NCBI GenBank assembly: GCA_965262455.1
Contig: CBDHFH010000008.1
Coordinates: 868,001-932,000 of the forward strand
From: UBA1858 sp965262455
GTDB taxonomy: Bacteria > Pseudomonadota > Gammaproteobacteria > UBA4575
Direction of reading: 5' to 3'
DNA length: 64,000 nt
Shown: positions 14,737 through 22,486 of the stretch, piece after piece
Layout of the letters: every line of letters starts with the position of its first letter
How positions within the stretch are numbered: position 1 is the stretch's first letter
Position numbers and translations under genes: made by a program
Notes under the pieces: generated by a model
Told to the model about the DNA's origin: nothing
Database searches by the model: none
What the model saw: only the letters and a program-made list of their open reading frames with translations

Positions 14737-16119
14737 TTATAGATTATCTATGAGTATTTGTCTAACTGCAGCAACAGCATGCTCTAATGACATATCGTAC
14801 TGTTTTGCCAATAGACTACCTATTTCGGTAATACTGCGCTGCCCATCAATGGCAGATAACACCTGCGCCTGTAATAAGTATTTAGACGAAGAAACAATAA
14901 TATGGGCTTGTTGAGGTATTGTTAAGTTTGTATTTGTTATCCAGTCTGGCAAGTAAGTCATCTGTTTAGGCTTAATACAATCAAATTTCTTTTTAGCACT
15001 AAAACTAAATACATTTTCTACACGTCCATGGGCACTATGTGGTGAATGCAAATAATTTATTTTTTTTCTGCTAATACGAATATCACCAAAACCAAATTTT
15101 CCTAGCAAATCGCGAATTTCTTCTGCACTGTAATTCCATTGTTCTTGTTTATGAAAAAAAGCTAACGATCCAGTATTTATCCATGATCCACCCACTTTAA
15201 GCAATCGATTTACATGTGGAATGAATTCTTTAAAGTCGACTGGAATAATATCTATAAACCACGGAGTCAGCACGCTATCAAAATAATTAGATTTAACGGG
15301 TGCATTTAAACCATCTGCCAGTAAAAAAGTGAACTCATTGTCATAGCTGTTATCAGCGTTATTTAATTCTTGACGCACACAGAAATTATCAGACGATAAA
15401 GGTGCAATAGGAAATTCGTTTAATATTATTTTTTCACCACTTAACACTCTATTCGCAATACCCAATAACATTGGATTGATATCGATTAATACGGAATGTT
15501 CTGCAGAATATGCTTGATGGAAATCATAAGAAAATTTACCTGCGCCTGCACCCAGCGTCACACATAACCCCGCCTGGTAATTATTTTCTAAGACATCATA
15601 AATAGCTGATAATAGTTGTTCATTCTCGCCATTATTCCAACACCAATCTCTGAATATATTATTGATATAGCTATTTATCCCTTGATTCTTGGCAACTTCA
15701 GTCGTATTTATTGCAGCATTGTTTAGCGGGTGTTCCTGAAAGCAATTTAAATGCTCTAGAACTTGTGTTTGATAGTGTTTTTTTGCGTTAAGGATTTTTT
15801 TTATGCGTTCTCGCGTTATTTTACTTGCCGTCTTGTCAGCAATATTTTCACTTAAAAGTTTTATTTCTTCACTAATTTTTGCATTAAAGCCATTTTTGCG
15901 CGCACACCAATCATGCATTGCCACTGATACATCAGAGAATAGAAAGGGAATTTTTACCTTACCGAATGATAACTTTGGAAAATTTTTTTCACAGCTTTGA
16001 CAAATAACGAATGACGGGTCTTGTAGTACATCATCTGATTGACAATGCGGGCATCGAAGTACATCAAGAGATGTGCTTTCGGTTAACTCAGTGATTATAT
16101 TCGTTTGAGTGCTCAACAT
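14737..16119 (-). CDS. N2227-like SAM methyltransferase with zinc knuckle and PqqD-like C-terminus
   Basis: The 460-residue protein has three parts. Residues about 18-47 form a Trm112-like zinc ribbon (CPHC and CQSC). Residues about 120-390 are a methyltransferase domain with CVTLGAGAGKFSYDFH as SAM motif and VLTPWFIDIIPVDFKEFI then GGSWINTGSLAFF, a pattern I associate with N2227-like enzymes, the carnosine N-methyltransferase family. The last 50 residues (LLQAQVLSAIDGQRSITEIG to VRQILIDNL) look like a PqqD/RRE-type winged helix. The substrate is unknown; histidine derivatives or a peptide are both conceivable. It is the first gene before the heme-motif protein on the minus strand and sits near the selenoneine locus, but no operon link is visible. 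Confidence 0.65.
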   Translation of the reverse strand: MLSTQTNIITELTESTSLDVLRCPHCQSDDVLQDPSFVICQSCEKNFPKLSFGKVKIPFLFSDVSVAMHDWCARKNGFNAKISEEIKLLSENIADKTASKITRERIKKILNAKKHYQTQVLEHLNCFQEHPLNNAAINTTEVAKNQGINSYINNIFRDWCWNNGENEQLLSAIYDVLENNYQAGLCVTLGAGAGKFSYDFHQAYSAEHSVLIDINPMLLGIANRVLSGEKIILNEFPIAPLSSDNFCVRQELNNADNSYDNEFTFLLADGLNAPVKSNYFDSVLTPWFIDIIPVDFKEFIPHVNRLLKVGGSWINTGSLAFFHKQEQWNYSAEEIRDLLGKFGFGDIRISRKKINYLHSPHSAHGRVENVFSFSAKKKFDCIKPKQMTYLPDWITNTNLTIPQQAHIIVSSSKYLLQAQVLSAIDGQRSITEIGSLLAKQYDMSLEHAVAAVRQILIDNL

Positions 16120-16205
16120 AGGCTTTAATAGAATTTAAAGCCTTTATTTTGGGGTGTTTGAGTAACGATGTATTTCATTTGGTCGCTAAATTTCGACCTT
16201 CCATC

Positions 16206-16239
16206 AAAAAACGGGGCGGCTCACACCACCCCGTTTTTT
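16206..16239 (-). terminator. Strong bidirectional rho-independent terminator
   Basis: AAAAAACGGGG (16206-16216) pairs with CCCCGTTTTTT (16229-16239) around a 12-base loop. The T-run after the GC stem is present on both strands. On the minus strand it closes the three-gene export cluster that ends at 16280. Confidence 0.85.
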
Positions 16240-16279
16240 CAGTCAAATTTCAGATAAATTGTATATCTAGCAAATTTGC

Positions 16280-17794
16280 CTAGACAATTGGATCAAATGC
16301 AATGAATGGATCCACCACCGCACCTGTACCCAAGCCATTACCTGGTAACACATCGGTGCCGAACATCGCCTGTTGACCATGCAAGCCCAAGTAATTTAGC
16401 ACTACCATTTCCGCCAAGGCAGTAACGTTATTGGCAAATGGGCTTGAGCTAGTATTTACATTACCTTCCATAGTAAATGTACCTAACTGGTTGGTCCCTG
16501 CGGCATTTCCTCTTAGTACAGGTCTAACTCCACCAGGTCTATATACAAATATGGCACTCGCCGCAGTCTGTGAATTATCTGAACGCCAGCGGAACTTAGT
16601 CACGCCATTGCCATCATCTTCAGGATTATTTGTATCAGCAGATACCGAACCATCACTAAAGACATAAATCATCACAGGCTGATTAGATAATTGCGCATAC
16701 TCCAAGGTGGCACCAATCACTTGACCAACAACAAAATCTTTACCATCTGTTTCCGGTCTTGGATCTTGGTGATAATCTCGACCACCATATTCAATGGTGC
16801 CTGATCCCGCGTAACCTTTAATTACAGTTTTCATAACGGCTGCAGCTTTGCGGTAGTCTCCATCATTTAATTCACCATTCGGGAATATCGCTTGTAAATC
16901 TGGATCCTGGTTTGGATCTAATTCAGCGGAAGTAATGGCAGTATTAAACGTTGCAGAACTCTTATCATAGCCACACTGTACTAACTCTCGTGTCGCTTGC
17001 TCAACTGTAATAACACCTAGCTTCAACGCACTAATAATTGCAGAAGCTTCCGCAACTCGACCTGAAGGGAAGCCATCATCGTCACCACCACCCAAACTAA
17101 CTGCCTCATTTGAATTACTTACTTTGGTAGGACGTACAGCAGGGTCTAACATATAGCCTGGTACATCCGAGCGACCGCCACTATCAGTATTACGAGTGCC
17201 TACAGCCGTGACAAATTGTCCATTAGCACCCGCTTGTGCAATACCATAGACAGGGTTATGCGGATTGTTACCCGTATCATTATCCGATCTAGCAGGTATA
17301 ACTACACCATTGGTTCCTGCGCGTGTCGCTGCACTGGTTTTATCAAGCATGCCTCTTAACATGGCACTATTAGGATGCATGGCAATACCGAAAGTACGAT
17401 CGACACCCACGCTGTCAGGAATAATCGCTTCAGGAAGACCTAATTTCGCATAGCCTTCCGGACTCAAGAAGTTTTCCTGACCTAAAGAACCAACCATGAT
17501 ATTTGAGCCAGCAATGTTAGCACCGCCACCTTGGTCAATGCTGATGAAAGGAATTTTACCAGCACCTTGTACAAGGTTAGATAAATCACATTCGGCATGC
17601 GCTTGCTGTGCAAGCAATGTGGAAAGCGTAGGTGCAAATACCAAGCCCATACCTGATATTAATCCTCGACCTAAGAAGTCTCTTCGTGTCACCGGAAGTC
17701 CATGGCCTGAGTGACGACACTGTTCTTCTATACGTTGCTGTAGGCGACGATGTTGCTCTTCTTTACGTCGACATTGTTCTACATATTTACCCAT
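16280..17794 (-). CDS. Tat-exported protein, DUF1501-like, third gene of the heme/LamG cluster
   Basis: This 504-residue protein starts with a charged, Gln/Arg-rich leader of about 35 residues and then a twin-arginine signal (TRRDFLGRGLISGMGLVFAP to AHA), so it is exported folded. The mature part has Gly-rich turns (QGGGANIAGSN), a V-x-I-Y-V-FSDGS strand near residue 378, and FVYRPGGVRP. These positions recall DUF1501 proteins of the alkaline phosphatase superfamily, which are Tat-exported partners of heme proteins in other bacteria, but the similarity is weak and the metal ligands are not clear. Some databases call such proteins 'GspF', which I consider wrong: there are no GspF membrane helices. 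It starts 20 bases after the LamG lipoprotein gene ends. Confidence 0.6.
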   Translation of the reverse strand: MGKYVEQCRRKEEQHRRLQQRIEEQCRHSGHGLPVTRRDFLGRGLISGMGLVFAPTLSTLLAQQAHAECDLSNLVQGAGKIPFISIDQGGGANIAGSNIMVGSLGQENFLSPEGYAKLGLPEAIIPDSVGVDRTFGIAMHPNSAMLRGMLDKTSAATRAGTNGVVIPARSDNDTGNNPHNPVYGIAQAGANGQFVTAVGTRNTDSGGRSDVPGYMLDPAVRPTKVSNSNEAVSLGGGDDDGFPSGRVAEASAIISALKLGVITVEQATRELVQCGYDKSSATFNTAITSAELDPNQDPDLQAIFPNGELNDGDYRKAAAVMKTVIKGYAGSGTIEYGGRDYHQDPRPETDGKDFVVGQVIGATLEYAQLSNQPVMIYVFSDGSVSADTNNPEDDGNGVTKFRWRSDNSQTAASAIFVYRPGGVRPVLRGNAAGTNQLGTFTMEGNVNTSSSPFANNVTALAEMVVLNYLGLHGQQAMFGTDVLPGNGLGTGAVVDPFIAFDPIV

Positions 17795-17814
17795 CGTTAT
17801 TTCCTCGTAATAGA

Positions 17815-20043
17815 TCAGTTAATTGTCATCACGCCACTAGAGAGTACTGCAGCACAACTGGCTTGTAGTGCAATATCTTTAGTTGCTCCTGAACATCCAT
17901 TTGCACAACCTAGATCATCCATCAAGCGATTGACTTCTGCTGTAGTTCCAGCACGATCTGGTTGAGACTCCAAGTCACCTACAAAGCGATCAAATAGTGC
18001 ATTAACACGATTTTGTTTATCAGCCGCATTTGCGATGTTATTGCAGCTTTGGCCGAACACTGTGTTACATGCTGCATTGGATCGTCTCACACGGTCACAG
18101 TAAGTAACTGCTAAACGCTGTATCGCAATCTGAGAGGCTGCGTTAAATGCCATGATGTCTGCAGTTGCAGGTAATTGGTCACGCAACTCTTCATAGCGAT
18201 TACGTACAGTATTTTGAGACACTGGTATGGTAGTTAACGCCGACATTGCATCATTCACACTTGAGAATGAACGCACACCCAAGTCTGGCAATACACCTAG
18301 ATCAACAATGCCTGGCTCACTAGGAGGTACATAGTTATCTCCTGATCCAGCTTGATTGCCTAACACTTCAAATTCCAGATGGAACATATCCATTGCAGGG
18401 CCCATATCTTTAGGTATCACAGCACCTAAAGGTGATAACTGAGTGCCTGATTGATTGACTGTCATATTGACCGAGCGGAATACTTGTGTCGCGACTGGAA
18501 CAGTATTGTTCACTGCAACACGAATATTATTCACCTGCACACCCGTCGCATCAGTAAATAATGTTGGGGTTGTGAATACATATGAATAATCGTCAAGCTC
18601 AGCTGCTTGCATTTGAACTGTCGCTGGCATACCTACTGAGTTACTAACATCAAAGGCTAATGTGACGAAGTTACCCAATCCTGCATCAAAGTTTTGGCTT
18701 ATTTGAACGTCCGATAGAGCACGATTATGAATAGCCACCATCTTGAATGTGCCTTTCCATAAGTTATTGCTCTCATCTTCGTATTCATTACCAAGTACGA
18801 AGCCATAGTTTTGATTCCAGTTAAACTGGCCTGCAGGTGCGCCATCCATGTAACCGTAAAACTGACCGTCAACATAAAGTTTACGTCCAGATACCTGATC
18901 GGTTGTAATGACGATATGCATTAGATTATCACGCACATCTGCGCCATTAGTGGTTAAAGCAGGTTGACCATTATTGCCTGTAGATTCACTACGATTACGT
19001 AGCTCTAAATATGTGGTCACCTGCCCCATTGTGAAGTTAGTGTTATTGGTTGATGCAGCATCTGTGCGTTGATATGCGGCAATTGTTGCAATACCGCCTT
19101 GATCTTGACTAAGTTCATCCGGAATTAACCAAGCTTCTATAGTAAATTCATCCTGGTCCTCAGAAATCAAGTTAAACAATTTCATACTCGATGTCATAGA
19201 CGCCTTAGCTTTACCATTGACATTACGCAAACCACCACCTTCGGCCCATTGCATGTCACCTTCAATGAGTAGGTCCATTGGTGTACCAACGCCGCTGCTA
19301 TCACCAACAATATCGCCTGCACCTTCATCGAAGTTATACAATGCAATCACATTATCATTCACTCGTGCAGCACCACCATCTTGGGCGTCAGCAAAACTTG
19401 CCGAAGCACTTGCAACTACAGGTAAGTTATTTGTTGGTGGATTAGAGGCATTCGCAGCATCTGCCCACATTTGAATTGCAGCTTGCATTTCAGTAGCAAA
19501 CTGTTCACATGCTACCGCGCCTCCGCAGTTATGATTTTCTTCGCGCGGCTTAACCACCAAACGTGAATTCGCAGGGTTAGTTAAGCTGACTTTTTGGTTA
19601 CTTACAACTTGATTGTAAGCAGTCTCAACACTCTCATCCGCCATTAAAGGTATTACTGGAGCCAAACCAAGTGGCGTCGGATCGCTGTGACATTGCACAC
19701 AACTATTTGCTGTCATGATTGGATAGACAGTGTCAGCAAATAACTGCTGATCATTTACTGGAGGCATAGTCGGTGCCGGCGGCACTGGTGCAGGTGGCAT
19801 TTGAGGTGGAGTCGGTATCATTGTCGGTGTTCCACCAGTAGTAGTGCCACCTGTGTTAGTACCACCAGTATTTGTTGACGAAGTGGTTGGCGTGTCGTTA
19901 CCTTCTTCAGAAGACCCTCCACCGCCACCGCCGCCACAGGCGGTCAGCGCTATCATTACCATAATGATGCCAATCCATTGCAGCGATTTATGAATTCGTC
20001 GGATATCCTTGTTCCGCGATACAATTAATTTATCCTGAGTCAT
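17815..20043 (-). CDS. LamG-domain lipoprotein with a c-type heme motif
   Basis: The product has 742 residues and a lipoprotein signal: MIALTAC, followed by a run of seven glycines and a Thr/Gly/Pro-rich linker of about 60 residues that would reach away from the membrane. Next comes a heme motif, CVQCH near residue 115, in a PSCyt1-like context (a single-heme module found in planctomycete proteins) with RLVVKPREENHNCGG. A LamG/concanavalin-like domain covers roughly residues 220-440 (ALYNFDEGAGDIVGDSSG; FTIEAWLIPDE; KLYVDGQFYGYMDG; HNRALSDVQISQNF). A beta-rich and then a helical Cys-containing C-terminus is unassigned. I chose ATG 20043, which has GAGGAG 7 bases upstream; the upstream ATG at 20064 lacks one. 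It is the middle gene of the cluster. Confidence 0.7.
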   Translation of the reverse strand: MTQDKLIVSRNKDIRRIHKSLQWIGIIMVMIALTACGGGGGGGSSEEGNDTPTTSSTNTGGTNTGGTTTGGTPTMIPTPPQMPPAPVPPAPTMPPVNDQQLFADTVYPIMTANSCVQCHSDPTPLGLAPVIPLMADESVETAYNQVVSNQKVSLTNPANSRLVVKPREENHNCGGAVACEQFATEMQAAIQMWADAANASNPPTNNLPVVASASASFADAQDGGAARVNDNVIALYNFDEGAGDIVGDSSGVGTPMDLLIEGDMQWAEGGGLRNVNGKAKASMTSSMKLFNLISEDQDEFTIEAWLIPDELSQDQGGIATIAAYQRTDAASTNNTNFTMGQVTTYLELRNRSESTGNNGQPALTTNGADVRDNLMHIVITTDQVSGRKLYVDGQFYGYMDGAPAGQFNWNQNYGFVLGNEYEDESNNLWKGTFKMVAIHNRALSDVQISQNFDAGLGNFVTLAFDVSNSVGMPATVQMQAAELDDYSYVFTTPTLFTDATGVQVNNIRVAVNNTVPVATQVFRSVNMTVNQSGTQLSPLGAVIPKDMGPAMDMFHLEFEVLGNQAGSGDNYVPPSEPGIVDLGVLPDLGVRSFSSVNDAMSALTTIPVSQNTVRNRYEELRDQLPATADIMAFNAASQIAIQRLAVTYCDRVRRSNAACNTVFGQSCNNIANAADKQNRVNALFDRFVGDLESQPDRAGTTAEVNRLMDDLGCANGCSGATKDIALQASCAAVLSSGVMTIN

Positions 20044-20067
20044 TGCTATTCTCCTCGGTAGCATCGC

Positions 20068-21246
20068 TTAGTTACCCATGCAATAAGCTGCAGTCTCAGC
20101 GAATACACGCTTCATACTGTAGTTATTAGCCTGGAATATAGTGGCAATATCTTCGACTCGCTGATGGTCAACTACTCCATTGGGCGATCGGTAACATACT
20201 TTCTCAAATGCTTTCTTAACTTGGCATTGAGCAAATTGATCAGTCGATGCAATCTCTACACCTAATGACTTCGCACCTAGCCCAGAGCCTGCAGGTCCAT
20301 TCCAACCAATATAAGCATTTGGACCCGTACGCCAGTAATTCACCCAACCATCATTTTGGGTGACATGACCAAATCGAAACGTCCCCGCCGCTTGTAAATA
20401 TTTTGGTTGTACCTCACCGTCGGTATAAACTATTTGCTGATCTTCCTCATCGAAGTCGTAGTAAGCAAAGGCGCCTGCTAGGCCATCCATGCCTGCATGA
20501 CAAGTCAGACACTCAGCAAAAAAGAAGCTGCTATCCCCCCCTGGTGAGCGAGTCACATCTTGGCGAATGAAGTCAGGTCGCGCTGTTGCATCACGCATAT
20601 CTTCCATGTCTTTACAAAGAAAATTGAGACTGGTGTATCTGAAAGCCGCACGATTAGTACCTGCAACCAGGAATGCTTGTGCAAATCCTCTGGTTGTCAT
20701 AACACCCGCTGTGGCGGCTGCAGGAAGAACGCTGCCTGGTAATGCTGACTGCTGAGTTTGGAAAAAGTTATTTGGGTCGCTTAAGTCGATGTTTCGATTT
20801 TGTAGCTGTTCATAATGCTCGTTATCAGTTTGCGAATAAGCGACATTATTTGATGCATCTGCAGAACCAATGTAGACAATATCGCCATACAATACTTGAT
20901 CGAATGGTACATCATCTCGAATCATCCCAATGACGGTCGCTGAGAAGTCATTCAGATCTGAATATATTGATTGATCCCGGTTGGTCCATGGAGTAGAAAA
21001 ATCTTTCAGCGTCGTATTATAAAATACCGGGTTATCCATCGCGTCATAGGCTGCGCCTATAGCATCACCGTTCTGAATTTTCGTAGCCATTGAATCTAAT
21101 ACTGCAGCTGATGGCGGAATGCCCACCAACCTGTCGTGCATTCGTTTAGCTTGTTCGCGAGGCCCTGCGTGTACTGTAGAAACAGTTAACATCACTGAGA
21201 TCAACGAAAAAACTAAACTATAAGTAAGTTTATTACGTAAGCGCAT
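20068..21246 (-). CDS. Exported protein with a c-type heme motif, first gene of the heme/LamG cluster
   Basis: The 392-residue protein has a signal peptide (MRLRNKLTYSLVFSLISVMLTVSTVHA). A central heme-binding motif, ECLTCHAGMDG near residue 245, is followed by AFAYYDFDEE. The N-terminal helical region (AAYDAMDNPVFYNTTLKDF, then MIRDDVPFDQVLYGDIVY) resembles the DUF1549/PSD1 style of helices found in exported heme proteins of planctomycetes, where such proteins pair with Tat-exported DUF1501 partners. I infer a periplasmic or surface redox role. The ATG has AAAAGGTG upstream. The next gene starts 24 bases after this one ends. The 286 bases upstream hold no gene but contain the promoter region shared with a divergent lipoprotein. 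Confidence 0.65.
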   Translation of the reverse strand: MRLRNKLTYSLVFSLISVMLTVSTVHAGPREQAKRMHDRLVGIPPSAAVLDSMATKIQNGDAIGAAYDAMDNPVFYNTTLKDFSTPWTNRDQSIYSDLNDFSATVIGMIRDDVPFDQVLYGDIVYIGSADASNNVAYSQTDNEHYEQLQNRNIDLSDPNNFFQTQQSALPGSVLPAAATAGVMTTRGFAQAFLVAGTNRAAFRYTSLNFLCKDMEDMRDATARPDFIRQDVTRSPGGDSSFFFAECLTCHAGMDGLAGAFAYYDFDEEDQQIVYTDGEVQPKYLQAAGTFRFGHVTQNDGWVNYWRTGPNAYIGWNGPAGSGLGAKSLGVEIASTDQFAQCQVKKAFEKVCYRSPNGVVDHQRVEDIATIFQANNYSMKRVFAETAAYCMGN

Positions 21247-21498
21247 ATTGGCACCTTTTCAGCATTACTTTTATATTGTTCAACGCCCGTTTGACATGGA
21301 CGCACCCCTCAGCCACTTCCATGGACTGATTTATCTCGTTCAGGAATATCGCTATTTCTGATCACCCTCCGGTGTGGGTGCTATGTATAACTCTGTGAAA
21401 TGTTTCTGATTTTCATCCACGACAAACGGTCGAAATTTACCTCTGAATGAGCATAAATAGAGTATTAGCTGTACGGCTTTTAATACGGACTCAGCAGC

Positions 21499-21504
21499 TA
21501 TAAT
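21499..21504 (+). promoter_or_regulatory. Candidate -10 box for the small lipoprotein gene
   Basis: TATAAT at 21499-21504 lies 28 bases before the ATG at 21533. The -35 region 17 bases upstream (GCTTTT) is poor. The rest of the 286-base interval between the heme-protein gene and this gene contains no reading frame; it holds a short inverted CACCC/GGGTG pair near 21364-21381 of unclear meaning. Confidence 0.3.
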
Positions 21505-21532
21505 CTGCTAGAAGGAATGGGATAGTTTCGCT

Positions 21533-22012
21533 ATGTATATATATGACAAAAATATGAACAAATTTAGCTTGAATCAGCCGCTATTTACTTACGTTTTTAT
21601 AGTGATATTTTGCTTCTTCATTGGGGCGTGTAGTGATAGCAAACAGCGACAAATGCAGAATGACTTACTAAACGAATTTATCGAAACATATAATTATGTA
21701 ACGAAGAATTTTTCGGTGTCTGAGGATATCTCCTCACAATTTGAACACATGAAAAACAGTAATTCCGATGCACTTAGTACCATCGCCTACCGCTGGCATA
21801 TGCTGGCGCAAGAGAGTTGCCAACTTTCAAATAAAAGTATCAATAAAGCTCAACGAAGTAGTTACGAGAAATTATTAGGTGAAAACATATCTAATGAATG
21901 GTTAATAGAAGTGACAAGTGAAGAAGATCGCAAATGCCTAGCTGATGCCTACCGTTCCAATTGGATACAAATTAATAGAATGCTAAATTTTAATTTTCCA
22001 AATATTAAGTAA
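21533..22012 (+). CDS. Small lipoprotein of unknown function
   Basis: The 159-residue protein has a hydrophobic N-terminus ending in a lipobox, FIGAC, with the lipid-attached cysteine at residue 33. This predicts an outer- or inner-membrane lipoprotein. The mature part is helical with two further cysteines (ESCQLS and RKCLAD) that may form a disulfide bond. No domain is recognised. The start could be ATG 21533 or ATG 21554 (MNKFSLNQ), which would give a more typical signal length. It is divergent from the heme/LamG cluster and followed by its own terminator, so it is a single-gene unit. Confidence 0.6.
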   Translation: MYIYDKNMNKFSLNQPLFTYVFIVIFCFFIGACSDSKQRQMQNDLLNEFIETYNYVTKNFSVSEDISSQFEHMKNSNSDALSTIAYRWHMLAQESCQLSNKSINKAQRSSYEKLLGENISNEWLIEVTSEEDRKCLADAYRSNWIQINRMLNFNFPNIK

Positions 22013-22099
22013 CCATATGTCTTAATTAGATAAATCATTTCCAATAGATTTATCAATCATAGTCATTTGAATTTTGCGATAAAAATAAAATTTCACAAA

Positions 22100-22124
22100 G
22101 CCTGCAACAAACAGGCAATTTTTT
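22100..22124 (+). terminator. Rho-independent terminator after the small lipoprotein gene
   Basis: GCCTG (22100-22104) pairs with CAGGC (22112-22116) across a seven-base loop, followed by AATTTTTT. Confidence 0.65.
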
Positions 22125-22199
22125 GACAGCCTTCAAAAAGCTTGGTATTCATTTCTATTACTATTCACAAATATTATATCAACCACAGTATTTAAATCC

Positions 22200-22481
22200 A
22201 TGTCATATGACGTCGTTTTATTTGATAAAGCAGGAAATGCATCTCCTCCTCTAAGTTGTGAAGTTCATTGTGACGGCACAGAAATAGAAATTGATGCTGA
22301 ACTGGCATACGAATATATAAACAGTTTACATAAAGCCCATGTCATTGATGGCAATACTGTTATAAGTGAGCATACGATACTCGGTTATAGTTTTTATGGT
22401 GACACCATAATCAACGGAGTCAATGCTTCGCGATGTGGTCAGTACATATTAGCTGTTAGCTCTGCAAAGCAAGGCATTTAA
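22200..22481 (+). CDS. Hypothetical protein, 93 residues
   Basis: This small, acidic, soluble protein has no signal peptide or membrane segment. The first half looks like a beta-strand pair (DVVLFDKAGNASPPLSCEVHCDGTE), the middle is a helix (ELAYEYINSLHK), and the end is beta-rich. I do not recognise a family. No clear ribosome binding site precedes ATG 22200. It converges on the RuBisCO-like gene with 5 bases between the two stops. The call rests on length and on composition that differs from intergenic DNA. Confidence 0.4.
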   Translation: MSYDVVLFDKAGNASPPLSCEVHCDGTEIEIDAELAYEYINSLHKAHVIDGNTVISEHTILGYSFYGDTIINGVNASRCGQYILAVSSAKQGI

Positions 22482-22486
22482 CATCA

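Noticed and set aside
21247..21262. TGGCAC followed by a CAGCAT-like block, resembling a sigma-54 promoter.
   Set aside because: The -12 element lacks the TTGC core, and the DNA is the ribosome binding region (AAAAGGTG on the minus strand) of the heme-motif protein gene.
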